Assembly: GCA_039566865.1 (NCBI GenBank)
Contig: CM076955.1
Location: 12,167,001 to 12,231,000 of the forward strand
Direction of reading: 5' to 3'
Length of the DNA: 64,000 bases
From: Aurelia coerulea
Lineage: Eukaryota > Cnidaria > Scyphozoa > Semaeostomeae > Ulmaridae
Shown here: piece after piece, positions 18,625-29,772 of the stretch
Layout of the letters: every line of letters begins with the position of its first letter
Position numbering within the stretch: position 1 is the first letter of the stretch
Made by a program: the position numbers and the translations under genes
Notes under the pieces: model-generated
Told to the model about the DNA's origin: nothing
The model's database searches: none
The model's input: only the letters and a program-made list of their open reading frames with translations

Positions 18625-20383
18625 TGATTTCTTCATAACCCCAAATGATCGTTGATGCTGTTTTTAGCTACAGTCAGAGAGATGAGTGTAAGAGTGTTGC
18701 TGCTAAAATCGCCTTCAATAGAAAATCAAGCGCCTTGTATGTCTCAAATTAGATGTCATGTGAGATTTACGATAATGCAAAATTACTTATGTTTATGCAG
18801 AACCCTGCAGAACGTTTCTATTCGCGGGCATCTAGTTTGAGACAAGCAGTCACGAAAATAACCTCTGTGCAGATTCACATGCATGAAGATGTTTTGGTTC
18901 AGTGTGACCACGTGCCTTCCCCCAGTCAATGGGGCCATTGTTTGCTGGAATTCTGCACCTTTCCTCTCAACTTCACCTGCGACGTTTGCAACCGTAGCTG
19001 TGTAGGAGGGCGGTCCTTCTACCTTCGGTGATACTGCGAATGCAAGCCTCTGTGCAGGCCGCCGGTTACATCATCCTCCAAGGTTGACTTATTTGCATAA
19101 TGAGTACTATCAATAAGTGGCTAATGATGCGTTCGTTCTAGAAAACGATTGTTTTAACATGATTAAGCTGCTAATGAAGTCAAGAACGTGCCAATTTGTT
19201 GTTGTGCCAGGGTAAACATCATGGTGATTTATCCATCTTGCGGTGTCAAATCTGTCCAACATGAAATAAGCCGACGTCAAATGTTGCTATAGGATCGCAG
19301 GAAACTTCTGTCTTGTCTGCGCTTTCTGTGCGCTTTCTTTATTTCAGTGCCAATTAGCAGAGATAAAACGTTAATTAATTGTTTTAACGAGCGTGACTGA
19401 CCTTACTTTCTTTCTTTCTTTCTGACTGACATCGGAGCCCCTTCTTAGATTACAAAGGACTTTGTAATCAAACATAAGATCCTTTTGGATGATTACAAAG
19501 TCCGTCCTGAGCTAAGCAAGCATAAGAAAATCTGAATATTGATTTCTTCATAACCCCAAATGATCGTTGATGCTGTTTTTAGCTACAGTCAGAGAGATGA
19601 GTGTAAGAGTGTTGCTGCTAAAATCGCCTTCAATAGAAAATCAAGCGCCTTGTATGTCTCAAATTAGATGTCATGTGAGATTTACGATAATGCAAAATTA
19701 CTTATGTTTATGCAGAACCCTGCAGAACGTTTCTATTCGCGGGCATCTAGTTTGAGACAAGCAGTCACGAAAATAACCTCTGTGCAGATTCACATGCATG
19801 AAGATGTTTTGGTTCAGTGTGACCACGTGCCTTCCCCCAGTCAATGGGGCCATTGTTTGCTGGAATTCTGCACCTTTCCTCTCAACTTCACCTGCGACGT
19901 TTGCAACCGTAGCTGTGTAGGAGGGCGGTCCTTCTACCTTCGGTGATACTGCGAATGCAAGCCTCTGTGCAGGCCGCCGGTTACATCATCCTCCAAGGTT
20001 GACTTATTTGCATAATGAGTACTATCAATAAGTGGCTAATGATGCGTTCGTTCTAGAAAACGATTGTTTTAACATGATTAAGCTGCTAATGAAGTCAAGA
20101 ACGTGCCAATTTGTTGTTGTGCCAGGGTAAACATCATGGTGATTTATCCATCTTGCGGTGTCAAATCTGTCCAACATGAAATAAGCCGACGTCAAATGTT
20201 GCTATAGGATCGCAGGAAACTTCTGTCTTGTCTGCGCTTTCTGTGCGCTTTCTTTATTTCAGTGCCAATTAGCAGAGATAAAACGTTAATTAATTGTTTT
20301 AACGAGCGTGACTGACCTTACTTTCTTTCTTTCTTTCTGACTGACATCGGAGCCCCTTCTTAGATTACAAAGGACTTTGTAAT
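18625..20383. repeat. Recent 915-bp direct duplication
   Basis: 18625-19470 and 19540-20385 align with a constant 915-bp offset; from about 18646 onward I see no difference by eye, including identical 92-codon frames (18753-19031 and 19668-19946). Either the duplication or gene conversion is very recent, or the assembly collapsed or expanded the array. Confidence 0.88.
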
Positions 20384-20701
20384 CAATCAAAGTCAAAGGC
20401 AATATTTTGGTCTTTATGTCAAACGAGAATGATACGCAAAAATCAAAAGTCATTACCCCTAGTTTGCTTATAGTTCGTGCACGAAACTATTGGTGCATCT
20501 GTGTCAAATGAGATGTCATGTGAGATTTACGATAACGCAAAATTACTTATGCAGAACCCTACAGAACGTTTCAATTGTTGCTATTCGTGGGCATCTAATT
20601 TGAGACAAGCAGTCACGAAGATAACCTCTGTGCAGAATGATATGCATGAAGATGTTTTGGTTCAGTGTGATCTCGTGTCTTCCCCCAGTCAATGGCGCCA
20701 T

Positions 20702-20880
20702 AGACCTTTTAGCTATTCAGGAAAGAATCAGAATCGAACAAACTTTTGCTACACTTTGTAGAATTTTCGAATGTGCACAATAGTGATAGAAGCTCTAACG
20801 CCACTCGATCGAACGTAACGTATAAAAATGTATAAAAATAACGTTCGATCCAGGCTCCTTTTAGAATAGCTAAAAGGTCT
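20702..20880. mobile_element. 179-bp TIR element in the last tandem unit
   Basis: Inverted ends AGACCTTTTAGCTATTC and GAATAGCTAAAAGGTCT. The other units show the empty site CCATTG, and here the flanks are CCAT and ATTG, so the target duplication is 2 bp (AT). The element also has a near-terminal palindrome, CGATCGAACGTAACG against AACGTTCGATC. There is no coding capacity. The superfamily is unclear, since Tc1/mariner elements duplicate TA, not AT. Confidence 0.85.
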
Positions 20881-21458
20881 ATTGTTTGCTGGGATTCTGC
20901 ACCTTTCTGTAGCTGTGTAGGAAGGGGATCCTTCTATCTTCGGTGATGCTGCGAGTGCTAGCCTCTGTGCAGGCCACCAGTTACATCATCCTCTAAAGTT
21001 GACTTATTTGCATAATGAGTACTATCAATAAGTGGCTAATGATTCGTTCGTTCTAGAAAACGATTGTTTTGACATAATTAAGCTGCTAATGAAGTCAAGA
21101 ACGTGCCAATTCTGGGTAAATTTGTTGTTGTGCCAGGGTAAACATCATGGTAATTTATCCATCTTATGGTGTCAAATCTGTCTAACATGAAATAAGCCGA
21201 CGTCAAATGTTGCTATAGGATCGCGGGAAACTTCTGTCTTGTATGCGCTTTATGTGCGCTTTCTTTATTTCAGTGCCAATTAGCAGAGATAAAACGTTAA
21301 TCAATCGCTTTAACGAGCGTGACGGAAGTGGGTTACTTACTTTCTTTCTTTCTTTCTTTCTTCCTGACAGCCTGACATCGAAGCCCCTTCTTAGATTACA
21401 AAGTTGGACTTTGTAATCAAAACTTTGTAATCAAAAACGGCTCCTTTTCATTATGCAG

Positions 21459-21646
21459 CGTCAAGAAAACGCATCATATGTGATGTCTGCTCCAATTCAC
21501 AGTAACGATGATATAACGTATCATAACGGGTTGCCTGTTCCTCAACAAACATCTATCTTCAAAGTGTGTAGCGGTGGTGGTAGGAACAAGGAGAAAAAAG
21601 CGAAAAGGAGAAAAAAGCGAATAACCAAGTCTACAGCGTACGGAAA
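21459..21646 (+). CDS. Candidate exon, unknown basic protein
   Basis: Open frame between a pyrimidine-rich CAG acceptor (TTTTCATTATGCAG) and a GTGAGT donor. It encodes QENASYVMSAPIHSNDD, a QQTSIFKVCSGGG stretch, and a strongly basic tail (KEKKAKRRKKRITKS) that resembles a nuclear localisation signal. An ATG at 21453 could also start it. No domain recognised and no neighbouring exon identified. Confidence 0.3.
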
Positions 21647-21659
21647 GTGAGTTAACTAC

Positions 21660-22300
21660 TTTGAAAAGTTGTGGTACCATGCTAGACTTATGATATTTCG
21701 TCCTTGTCTTCGCTCCATTACCCCCTCCCCCCACACTACCCATTCCGCTTCAACGAAAGGAATCGTCCGTCTTATTGTTCCTATAGATAAACAATATGCC
21801 TGCACATGTGGACATCATCAAATACAATAGTTAATAGTTGATAATAGAATACCCAGACCCCTGCGCGTGGCTTTTATCTCCATTGATTCTCCTTAACCTG
21901 ATAGCAAACGTTGTTAGATATGAGTAAAATGGGGCACCTTGGGGTAAAAGGGGTAAGGCAAAAATGTGAATAAATTTGCAAAAATCTCCAGATATCTACA
22001 GATTTTCATCCGGAATGACTATAACAGTAAAAAATAATCCAATTCAATGGAGCAAAACTTAGACGAATATCATCAGTCTAGTACCATGCACCAATAATCT
22101 TTCACAGAAAAAGAATAATCCAGCTTTGAAAAATGCGTCATTTTTGGAAAATTCTCTGAAAGCAGGGAGTTGCTATGATCGCAATTTAGTTAAAGAACGT
22201 GCGACATGAAAATGCGAGTGTATTCAATGACTTCGGACATACAGACCTTTCGACCAACAATCCAACCACAAGTATTTCACTCCGCCCGTTGGTGCAATAA
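21660..22300. other. No recognised feature
   Basis: Low-complexity C-rich patch near 21720, a G-rich patch (GGGGCACCTTGGGGTAAAAG) near 21932, otherwise plain AT-rich sequence. Part may be the 3' untranslated region of the minus-strand cold-shock gene. Confidence 0.35.
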
Positions 22301-22422
22301 TACATATACACGATGTGTGATGTAGAAATCTATCTCAGTTGTAATCAGAAGCTATAATGAATGACTAAATGATACAAAATTAAACAAATATACGTCAGAC
22401 TCAAATTGAAGTATTTGATAAA

Positions 22423-22573
22423 TCAGTTAGCCAATGCCCATTTTTCGTGCTTTCCATTCGCCATCTTGATGACTTTCACTTCGACTGCTTGCTTCTCGAC
22501 TAACTTCGGTGGCATGAAAATTGTTCTAAACTCTACCTTGTCTCCTACTTTCAGTTCATAGTCACCTTCAATG
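22423..22573 (-). CDS. CARHSP1: CARHSP1-like cold-shock protein, last exon
   Basis: Read on the minus strand after a TTTTAG acceptor, this exon encodes IEGDYELKVGDKVEF, then MPPKLVEKQAVEVKVIKM and finally KHEKWALAN before TGA. Known of the family: calcium-regulated heat-stable protein 1 and CSDC2 have a single cold-shock domain whose C-terminal half carries exactly this pattern, a PPK...LQAVEV strand and a terminal H-E-x-W. They are small cytoplasmic RNA-binding proteins that bind mRNA 3' ends. The codon split across the intron (GA|C, giving HIS-D-IEGDY) joins perfectly to the exon at 24915-25046. The 2.3-kb intron contains an hAT MITE. Confidence 0.85.
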
Positions 22574-23253
22574 CTAAAACGACGAGAGAAAAATTCACAT
22601 CAACGATGTGTCACAAATATAATTCAGTAACAAAAAAAAAGATATGGAGCAGCAGCCAATACCTTTAATTTAATGAGAAATTCAACTCTGGCTGGCGCAT
22701 GGCATGGAGCCCCATCGTCCTGATCCGATCACTGGCTGCTGTGAGCGCTGTTTGTGTACAATCTAGCGATGTTTGTTTTCAAGGGGAATGGGTCCCACAA
22801 TTAAAAAAAGCGCGCGATAAAATACTCTGCTGTCTCCAAGAGCTTCAAGTTCAGACGTGGTTTACCTTTTTCTGGCGTGTGAATCCAGCGATATGGGAAG
22901 CTGTAAAAGGTCTACCTGTGACGGAATCGTAAGTAATCGCCATTTTTCCTTCTATTCTTCTTTCCTTGCAGCAATATATTTTCTCTTGTTTCTCCGCTAC
23001 TGTTCACCAGAACCGCAGTAAAAACACTTCAAACTTTACTCCAACTCTCTGAAGGGATCTTTACAAACAAGGCCCGATCATAATATCTCCTGCTTCTCAG
23101 CCGGGGGTAAAGCTCTAACTGCAGTCAGGATTGGCTAAAAAAAATATTAGCACCAGCTTGTGTACCCAGTTGTTGGGTAACTGCTCCGAAATGGAGCATT
23201 AGCTTCAAATTATCAAAAGTCAGAAAGGCTACAGATTGCCCTCTTCCGATCAC

Positions 23254-23418
23254 CAGGCCCGTAGGAAGCGGGGGGGGGGGGGGCAGGGGGGGCTCAAGCC
23301 CCCTAATAATTTCTTAAAACAATGGTGCTACGTCACACGCATTAACTAGATGTATTGTTCTCTATTGTTTTGAGAACAATTGCCCCCCCCCAATCCGAAG
23401 CTGCTTCCTACGGCCCTG
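23254..23418. mobile_element. hAT-type MITE, family 1 (copy 1)
   Basis: 165 bp with inverted ends CAGGCCCGTAGGAAGCGGGG and GCTGCTTCCTACGGCCCTG, flanked by a perfect 8-bp duplication CCGATCAC (23246-23253 and 23419-23426). Nearly identical to 59043-59204. It lies in the intron of the cold-shock gene. Confidence 0.93.
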
Positions 23419-23426
23419 CCGATCAC

Positions 23427-24914
23427 GAGGTTTGGCTTCGAATCCTCAATGAAGAGATAGGGTGGATGGTGAAATAAACAAAGAAACCTCACCAGGGGGT
23501 TACATTGATTTGGATGTGCGCGAGGTAGGGTCCGAATTAATGCAAGGGGGCATTGAAGTATGGGAAGGAGGCTATGCTAGAGTGTTGCCAGCTGTCTTGT
23601 AAACGCCTGTAAATTTCAATTGAAAATTCCTTTTGGTGTTATCAAACGAATAAAGAGGCAAAATGTTACTTAACAAACAACAACACGAGCTAAACATCTT
23701 CCGTTATGTGTATGGCATCCATTTCAATTGGAAACTGCGCTTTCTTGAGCCCTCTGCGGTGGTGCTGTTCGAATTTCATGCGTGAACTTGCGTGAAGAGA
23801 AAAGGGCGATGAAATGAAGATATCGCGATCTTATTGCTGTGTTTTTCGACAACGATTTTACGGAATACGGTGGCTAAGGTTACAGTAACTGGTTTCTATA
23901 TCTCAAACTATGGAATTAGGAATAATTCAGTAGCAATAACTTTTCCGATAAAAAATTTCTTAGGCCAATTAACTCAAGGTTTCTTTTCAGTGATCGGAAC
24001 AGGGCGATGGGGCTCTAGTTATTTAGCCTGGGGTGGTCTTTTGTGTGCTTCGACTAACTACATCTAACATGTGTGGCTCAGAATCAAGCTATATCTCCAA
24101 AATCATCGATGTCATGAAAAATCTGATTGCAATGGCTAATAAAACAAATTAAAAAAACAGAGCTCATCTTCGTTTGCAATAACTACTTGCCTGCATTAGG
24201 AGGAGTAATTTATGTTTTTGTCGGAAGTTTAGGTTATACATCCCCCTCTAGAGCCTACAATCGGATGCAGACCAATGCACATTAGCAGCCACAAAACAGA
24301 GGTTGGATAATATTTCATTAATAGTCATGATAATTTTTTAAATAACCCTAAATTTAAACTGAACAACGAATTGACAAACTCACATTTCATCGAAGAAGAC
24401 CACAAAGTGAAAACATCTGAGTAAATTTATAATACTTTTGAATTCTTCTTTATAACAAGAATTATTCTAAAACAAGAATAATTTCACCAGATGCCCTGAA
24501 ATGATGTGTCAGTGTTTGCCAAAATAGACTGGCATTGACTCTGCACCTATTTCAATACAGGACAAACTACTTTGAAGCATAGAAATTCATTTCGCTAAAA
24601 ACTGACATACTATTCTAGACTTTTGGATTATTTTACTTGTAAGTTATTCTAAAATATACTTTAAAGCGAGCTAGAATTATGCAGAACATTTGCCCAAATT
24701 TTCAGCTCCGAAAATTAAAGCAAATTTGATAATCCTAATCCTCCAAGGAGTAGAACCAACACACAAATATTTGCCTCTTAAAAGTGACTGTACATGGCAT
24801 ATTTCAGGTTCCTTGTAAGATGGCTGATGTAATTATTACCGGTCAAAGTCTTCAGCCTTGATCAAGACTTTTCAAAATAGCGTCCAAGTAAGATTTACTT
24901 CATCCAAAACTTAC
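23427..24914. other. Intron of the CARHSP1-like gene, no further feature
   Basis: AT-rich sequence between the two exons with only short chance frames (for example 77 codons at 23834-24067). A GGTTTGGCTTCGAATCCTC motif just after the MITE vaguely resembles a tRNA B box but has no partner A box. Confidence 0.5.
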
Positions 24915-25046
24915 TCTGAAATATGAAGGAAGTAGTGTTTTGCTCCATCCGTTTCCTCATCAGGCCGGACAAAACCATGACCATGCGATCTGCTAAACTC
25001 TGTTATTGTTCCAGTCTGCAATGGACTATCTGCAGCAATCCGTGAC
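24915..25046 (-). CDS. CARHSP1: CARHSP1-like cold-shock protein, internal exon
   Basis: 132 bp on the minus strand between a TTTATTGTAAG acceptor and a GTAAGT donor. It encodes SRIAADSPLQTGTITEFSRS followed by HGHGFVRPDE and KHYFLHIS. GHGFV and YFLHIS are the RNP1 and RNP2 RNA-binding motifs of the cold-shock domain, and SP-LQ-TG at the start matches the conserved serine-proline region before the domain in CARHSP1/CSDC2. The reading frame and split codon match the exon at 22423-22573. The first coding exon was not found; a GC-richer stretch with a GTAAGT donor at about 33961 (minus strand) could be an upstream non-coding exon. If so, the intron would hold the foldback and LINE cluster. Confidence 0.87.
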
Positions 25047-25239
25047 CTTACAATAAAACAATATGAATATTACCATCATCATCATATATCAACAACACCA
25101 TGCCTTACACATGTAAAATAGTGGTGTAGTTTGGACGGAGGTGTGCAGATTATGCTATTTGCGCATCAGAGAGATTCGATTGCCCTCATAGAGGTTTTTT
25201 ATGCGAAAGATTTTTTTCAATATTGTGTCAATATATTTA

Positions 25240-26537
25240 CCGGGTGTCCCAAAAAAAGTTCTGACATGTGATTGAACACAGATAAAACGGTCTGAGCCTG
25301 GCAATTTTGATTCATGCTAGTTACATGCCAGGCATTTCAACTTGCAGTTTGGCATATTGTACAATGAAATTAGTAATCTGAAAATGGAGTTACTTCATGT
25401 TCATGTTGAAGGCAACACCAGAGAGGTTTGTAGGCCTTCCTGAATCATGGTGGCGAGAGGCCACTCCCTTGATGAGCAACACAAAACAAGGTTCATACTT
25501 CTTCCCTTCAATACCTTGATAAGGAGCAAGCTTTATGCCCATTGGGCATATTCAAAGTAAAGGGCCAGTAAATTTCCAGTCAGTGGAATTTTCCAAGTTA
25601 TCTTATTTACAAGCAAAAAGGTCACTTAGTAATTGAGTAGAGTTTAGGTCTGAATGATCGTTGATTGTGTAAATTTCACCTGCTTGAAAAATTCCACGGA
25701 ATCTCGGGGAAAATGGTTCAGTTGCTGTTATTGTTGGATTGCACCAACTGGGAATTTCAAATGTGAACTTCACTGTTTTCATGGTTTCACGGAATGGAAC
25801 AAACGGTCTTTAAACAGTTTTCAGTTCTTTATTTGAGCTGCCGTATTATGCAATAGTGCATTTTCCGTATTCATGCAGCTTGAATTGAGTGGCAAAGTAC
25901 AAACTTTGTATTTTTCCCGAGACATATTGGATTCCATATTGCCAGAAAGAATATCGAGACATATTGCCAGAAAGAACACCAGCAAAATTAGCTTTCAGAG
26001 AACATTTGAAAAAAGCGAAGGGTAATCGGGGAAGACCAAAACAGACATGGATCAGACAAATGAATAAACCTGAAGCCAATAAATAAAACAGTGGATGAAC
26101 TAACTGAGAACGATTATGAGCGAAAGGAATGGAAGAAAACAGTGGCAAGGCCAATGTCTTGAATAAGACGGAAAAGCCAGTAAGAAGAAGATATTGGATT
26201 CGATTTTGCAGACCTCACAACAAATATGCTCAATGAGCAGAGATCTTGCTCGTCATCAAGATAATGAATGAAAGTGCCAACTCAGTTTTCGTCTTGCTTG
26301 TGATGATGCAAGAAAGGGTACACAGCTCTCTGGTTTTGCCTTCAACATGAAAATGAAATGTTAGAGCTCATAATTCCGTTTTCAAATTGCTAATTTTTAA
26401 TACGATAATTGCGAATACGATATGCCAAATTGTAAATTAAAGTGTCTAGCATGTAACTAGATAAGTAGAAATTGCCAGATTCAGGACATTTTCGAATGCG
26501 TTTAATCAAACACCGGAACTTTTTTTGGGATACCCAG
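25240..26537. mobile_element. Foldback element 1, CGGGTG ends
   Basis: Ends CCGGGTGTCCCAAAAAAAGT and GAACTTTTTTTGGGATACCC. Inverted arms of about 315 bp (25240-25555 and 26222-26537) are clearly related (both carry CATGTTGAAGGCAA-type blocks) but diverged, so this is the oldest of the set. The left flank has TA and the right flank has decayed to TT. The interior holds a LINE reverse-transcriptase tail. Confidence 0.75.
25940..26190 (+). pseudogene. RTE-like LINE tail inside foldback 1
   Basis: The plus-strand frame (25889-26086 and just beyond) reads ERTPAKLAFREHLKKAKGN followed by RGRPKQTWIRQM, then, after a stop, NDYERKEWKKTVARPMS in a shifted frame. This RGRPxxTW...W pattern is the far C terminus of RTE-type LINE proteins. 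No polymerase motifs remain. Its position between the arms suggests capture by, or insertion into, the foldback element. Confidence 0.65.
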
Positions 26538-27050
26538 TTTAATCAAGTAATTTAAGATTACTGTGTGAGCTTCTTGTGCTGAATGCAGAATCAGAGAGTT
26601 TCTTTCTTCCAACGAACATACAATTAAAGCAATACAAACAAAACAAGTGCAACCTCATTTTGACATATGCTCGTATTTATCCTCCTTGGAAATCCCCAAT
26701 GGCATATTTTGCAAAAAATATATACTAAATGAAAGCACAGGAGTTAGGCTTTCAGAAAATCACTATCTCATTTATTTCAGACATTTTGTTTCAAAGAAAA
26801 TAAAATTTTCAACAATAGCTTCTTTATACACCCTATAGAAAGCTAGAGAATTACATGATTGATAGGTGAAGTGAAGTTGCGGTTTTTAGGGCCAAGCACT
26901 GGGATCACACAAGTAGCGAATAGGCCTAATCAAGTTCGCGACCCCAAGGTTAGAAAACTTGCATTCAGTCCCAACCAAGAAACTCTGTCAAACTTGCTGC
27001 TCACAGCTATAATAACCGGTTCTCACCTGCGAGAACAGTTTCAGTTTCAT
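26538..27050. other. No recognised feature
   Basis: Unique AT-rich sequence between two foldback elements. No exon-like frame was found. Confidence 0.4.
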
Positions 27051-27053
27051 ATA

Positions 27054-27636
27054 CCGGGTGAGTCAAAAAAAACGTGGGGTGTTTGGCGGACTGTGACGTC
27101 GCTTTTAGCCACCCGATCGTCGTGAAATAAATGTGTCCGTGCAGCAAAGGTCTAACTTAGATTATAAGCCTTACCCCATTAAAATCGGTCACTTGGTGCA
27201 TTAGTTAAAACGTATTTTCTTCGTAAGGCTTTGTATGGGAGTCTTGCAAACTGATGGAATCTTTAGCCAGCAAGGCCATTCAGCATTTTAGCCTTGCCAA
27301 AGTTACAGATACACGTGGTATTATCAGAGGAGAATGAAATAGTTAGGAAATAGTGTTTTCTCTCCTGATAATACCACATGTATCTCTAACTTTGGTAAGG
27401 CTAAAATGCTGAAGGGCCTTGGCTAAAGATTCCATCAGTTTGCAAGACTCCCATACAAGGCCTTACAAAGAAAATACGTTTTAACTAATGCACCAAGTGA
27501 CCGATTTTAATGAGACTAGGCTTATAATCTAAGTTAGACCTTTTGCTGCATGGACAAATTTATTTCACGACGATCGGGTGGCTACAAGCAACGTCACAGT
27601 CCGCCAAACACCCCACGTTTTTTTTGACTCACCCGG
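27054..27636. mobile_element. Foldback element 2 (near-perfect palindrome)
   Basis: 583 bp that read almost the same on both strands: CCGGGTGAGTCAAAAAAAAC at one end and its complement at the other, flanked by TA. Arms of about 280 bp meet around AGTGTTTTCTC with only a short loop. The arms differ by few substitutions, so the element is young. The TA duplication and the CNGGGTGNNNCAAAA end are shared with foldbacks 1, 3 and 5 and suggest Tc1/mariner-type mobilisation (inference). Confidence 0.92.
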
Positions 27637-28981
27637 TATATATATATTAAATTCACTTCATACAATTTATAATTTACTATACCAACAGCTAACTAAACTA
27701 CAAGGAAAAAGAAAATATTATAGAAAATTAATACATTGGTACGGAAAATTAATACAATAAACCAATAAAGAGAAAAGAATAAATTGTATGGAGGGAATTT
27801 CTTAAAGAAGGAGCTCTCTCAATAGGTAAACTAATCGAGGAGAGAGCCCCCCCCCCCATCCTACAAAAATTTGAAATTATGATGGACACATTTGATTTTC
27901 ATATAACAAAGTAGAAACTCTGCCAGAATCAAACATAGCTTTGAATTATTCACTGACCTTGTTCAGTAAGTAAATTTTCAGTTGCTTTTTTGTAAGAAGG
28001 GCAGAAACAAAGCATTGTACAAGCAAAGTAAAACATCTAATGGCTGTAATGGAAGTAAGTGTCTAATTTTGAAAAAGATTCCACAAGTTCTGGCTTATTT
28101 TTTGGAAATTTCACTGAGATGGTATTTCCAGCTTTGAAGCTCATTTAAGAGGAGTCCGGAGAATTTGACAAACTTGACCCTTTTAATACGCTATTTACCT
28201 ATTTTTATCGTAGAATCAGAAGGGACATTTTTAGAAGAAGAATGAAAGATACAGGTACATGTACCCCAAAAACCACAAGAAAGCGTGTTGCAATAATTTT
28301 CTTCTACTGTTTTCATTTCAAGGATGGTTTTGTGTCAATGCTGGGCTGCCAAAAACGAGCTCTTCCCATAGGGTATTGCTATTTTTTACTTAGGATTGAA
28401 TGAGTACTGATATGGCAAAGTGGCTTCTTTTTCACAATATGTACCCCAAAAGTCACACAAACGCAGTCGATGCACCTATGATTGTGTTATTTGGAAACAA
28501 GCCATCATTATAAATCAGTAATGGATAGAAACTATAGCTGCAAACTTATTTTCAGTGGTGAACATTTGTATGTATGTATATTTTAGCCAAAAATTAACAT
28601 AAAATAAAGATAAGTTTATCAAAACAGAGAAATCAAATTACAGGCGTGTGATATTAAGTAAAAACAAGAGCTAAAAACATTTAATCTAAAAACACCCCTG
28701 GCTAAAATGGCAGGGATAGCATTAAAAGGTCAGTGTGACCTTGTTTCCATAATGGTCCCTCCAAAGGTGTCAATAAAAGAAATGTTTTCATAGAAGAAAC
28801 GAAAATTCTTGAAGATGTTCAAATATAGCTAATTTGTGCCTTTTTGAATAATACAATAAATGAAGTATCTATTGCACCAAAAAACCCACATAAGATGTAC
28901 CCCAAAAACCACATTGGTTTTATACTTATCAGACCTTTTGGTCCATAACAATCTTTAAAAGTGTTATTTTTCTTGATTCTA

Positions 28982-29734
28982 CAGGGTGTCTCAGAAAAAT
29001 TGTTCGACGTTTGATTAAATTGCTAAAAATAACGATAAAAGGTACAGATTCCTGGCTAGATATCCCTGTTCCTCAGATTTTACATTAATTTTAGACGCCA
29101 AAGTCTTGCAAATCCGCTAAGAATTCACGGAGTTACAAGCTTTTGAAGTTCAAACATGTGCGAAGGCTGAAACCAGACGCCCCTAACTGATTTGTTTTTC
29201 AAAAAGGCGTTCTAAAATCGAGGTAAAAGAAGGCTGTCCAATGTTTTACCTCTCGTCGATATCAGAGCAAACCACAAAAGACTTCCAAAGTTATCTAATT
29301 CTTGTAACCGTTGCCAAAATTTACTTAAGACTGCAAGTACTTAAAAACACGGAATGAAAACTTAATCAATGAGAGATGGGGCAATTCTAAATTGTGCTGA
29401 ACAGGATTCCTCCAAGCATCCATAACCTTGATTCAATGTTATAGAAAGCTAGTTGATCGAAAGTGATTTTCAAACTCCATTTGATTTGCTTTGAATAACC
29501 GAGACTCTACTTTCACTAAATATGCAATTTAGGGGCGTCTGGTTTCAGCTTTCACACAAACTTGAACTTCGAACGCTCGTAATTCCGTAAATATTTAGCT
29601 GATTTGCTAGTTTCTAGTGTCTAAAATTAATTTAAAATCTCAGCAATATGGTTATGTTAACAGGGAGCCCATTCATTATTTCGTTATTTTTTTATATTTA
29701 ATCAAACGTCGAACAATTTTTTTGGGACACCCTG
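28982..29734. mobile_element. Foldback element 3
   Basis: 753 bp, ends CAGGGTGTCTCAGAAAAATT and AATTTTTTTGGGACACCCTG, TA on both sides. The arms extend several hundred bases (shared GTTCGACGTTTGATTAAAT, and a GGGGCGTCTGGTTTCAGC block inside). No coding capacity. Confidence 0.9.
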
Positions 29735-29772
29735 TACATATATTTTGAAATCTGCTGACAATCCTACCTTAA

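Larger units (their letters stand above)
16428..21430. repeat. Tandem block of ~0.9-kb units (5 full, 1 partial)
   Basis: The landmark AATAAGCCGACGTCAAAT recurs at 17061, 17391, 18361, 19264, 20179 and 21191. The spacings show one short partial unit (330 bp), units of 970, 903 and 915 bp, and one of 1012 bp that contains a 179-bp transposon. Each unit carries the same ordered motifs: GATGATACGCAAAAATCAAA, GAGATTTACGATAA, ACCTTCGGTGATGCTGCGAA, CTAGAAAACGATTGTTT, a CTTTCTTTCTTT tract, and a GATTACAAAG hairpin. The third and fourth units look identical. A shared frame of about 90 codons recurs, but I cannot tie it to a known protein. Confidence 0.9.

Noticed and set aside
22699..22932. 77-codon plus-strand frame followed by a GTAAGT donor
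   Set aside because: It lies in the intron of the CARHSP1-like gene on the opposite strand, has no recognisable domain and no matching acceptor that I can defend.
23427..23450. tRNA B-box-like GGCTTCGAATCCTC
   Set aside because: No A box at a suitable distance and no cloverleaf could be drawn.
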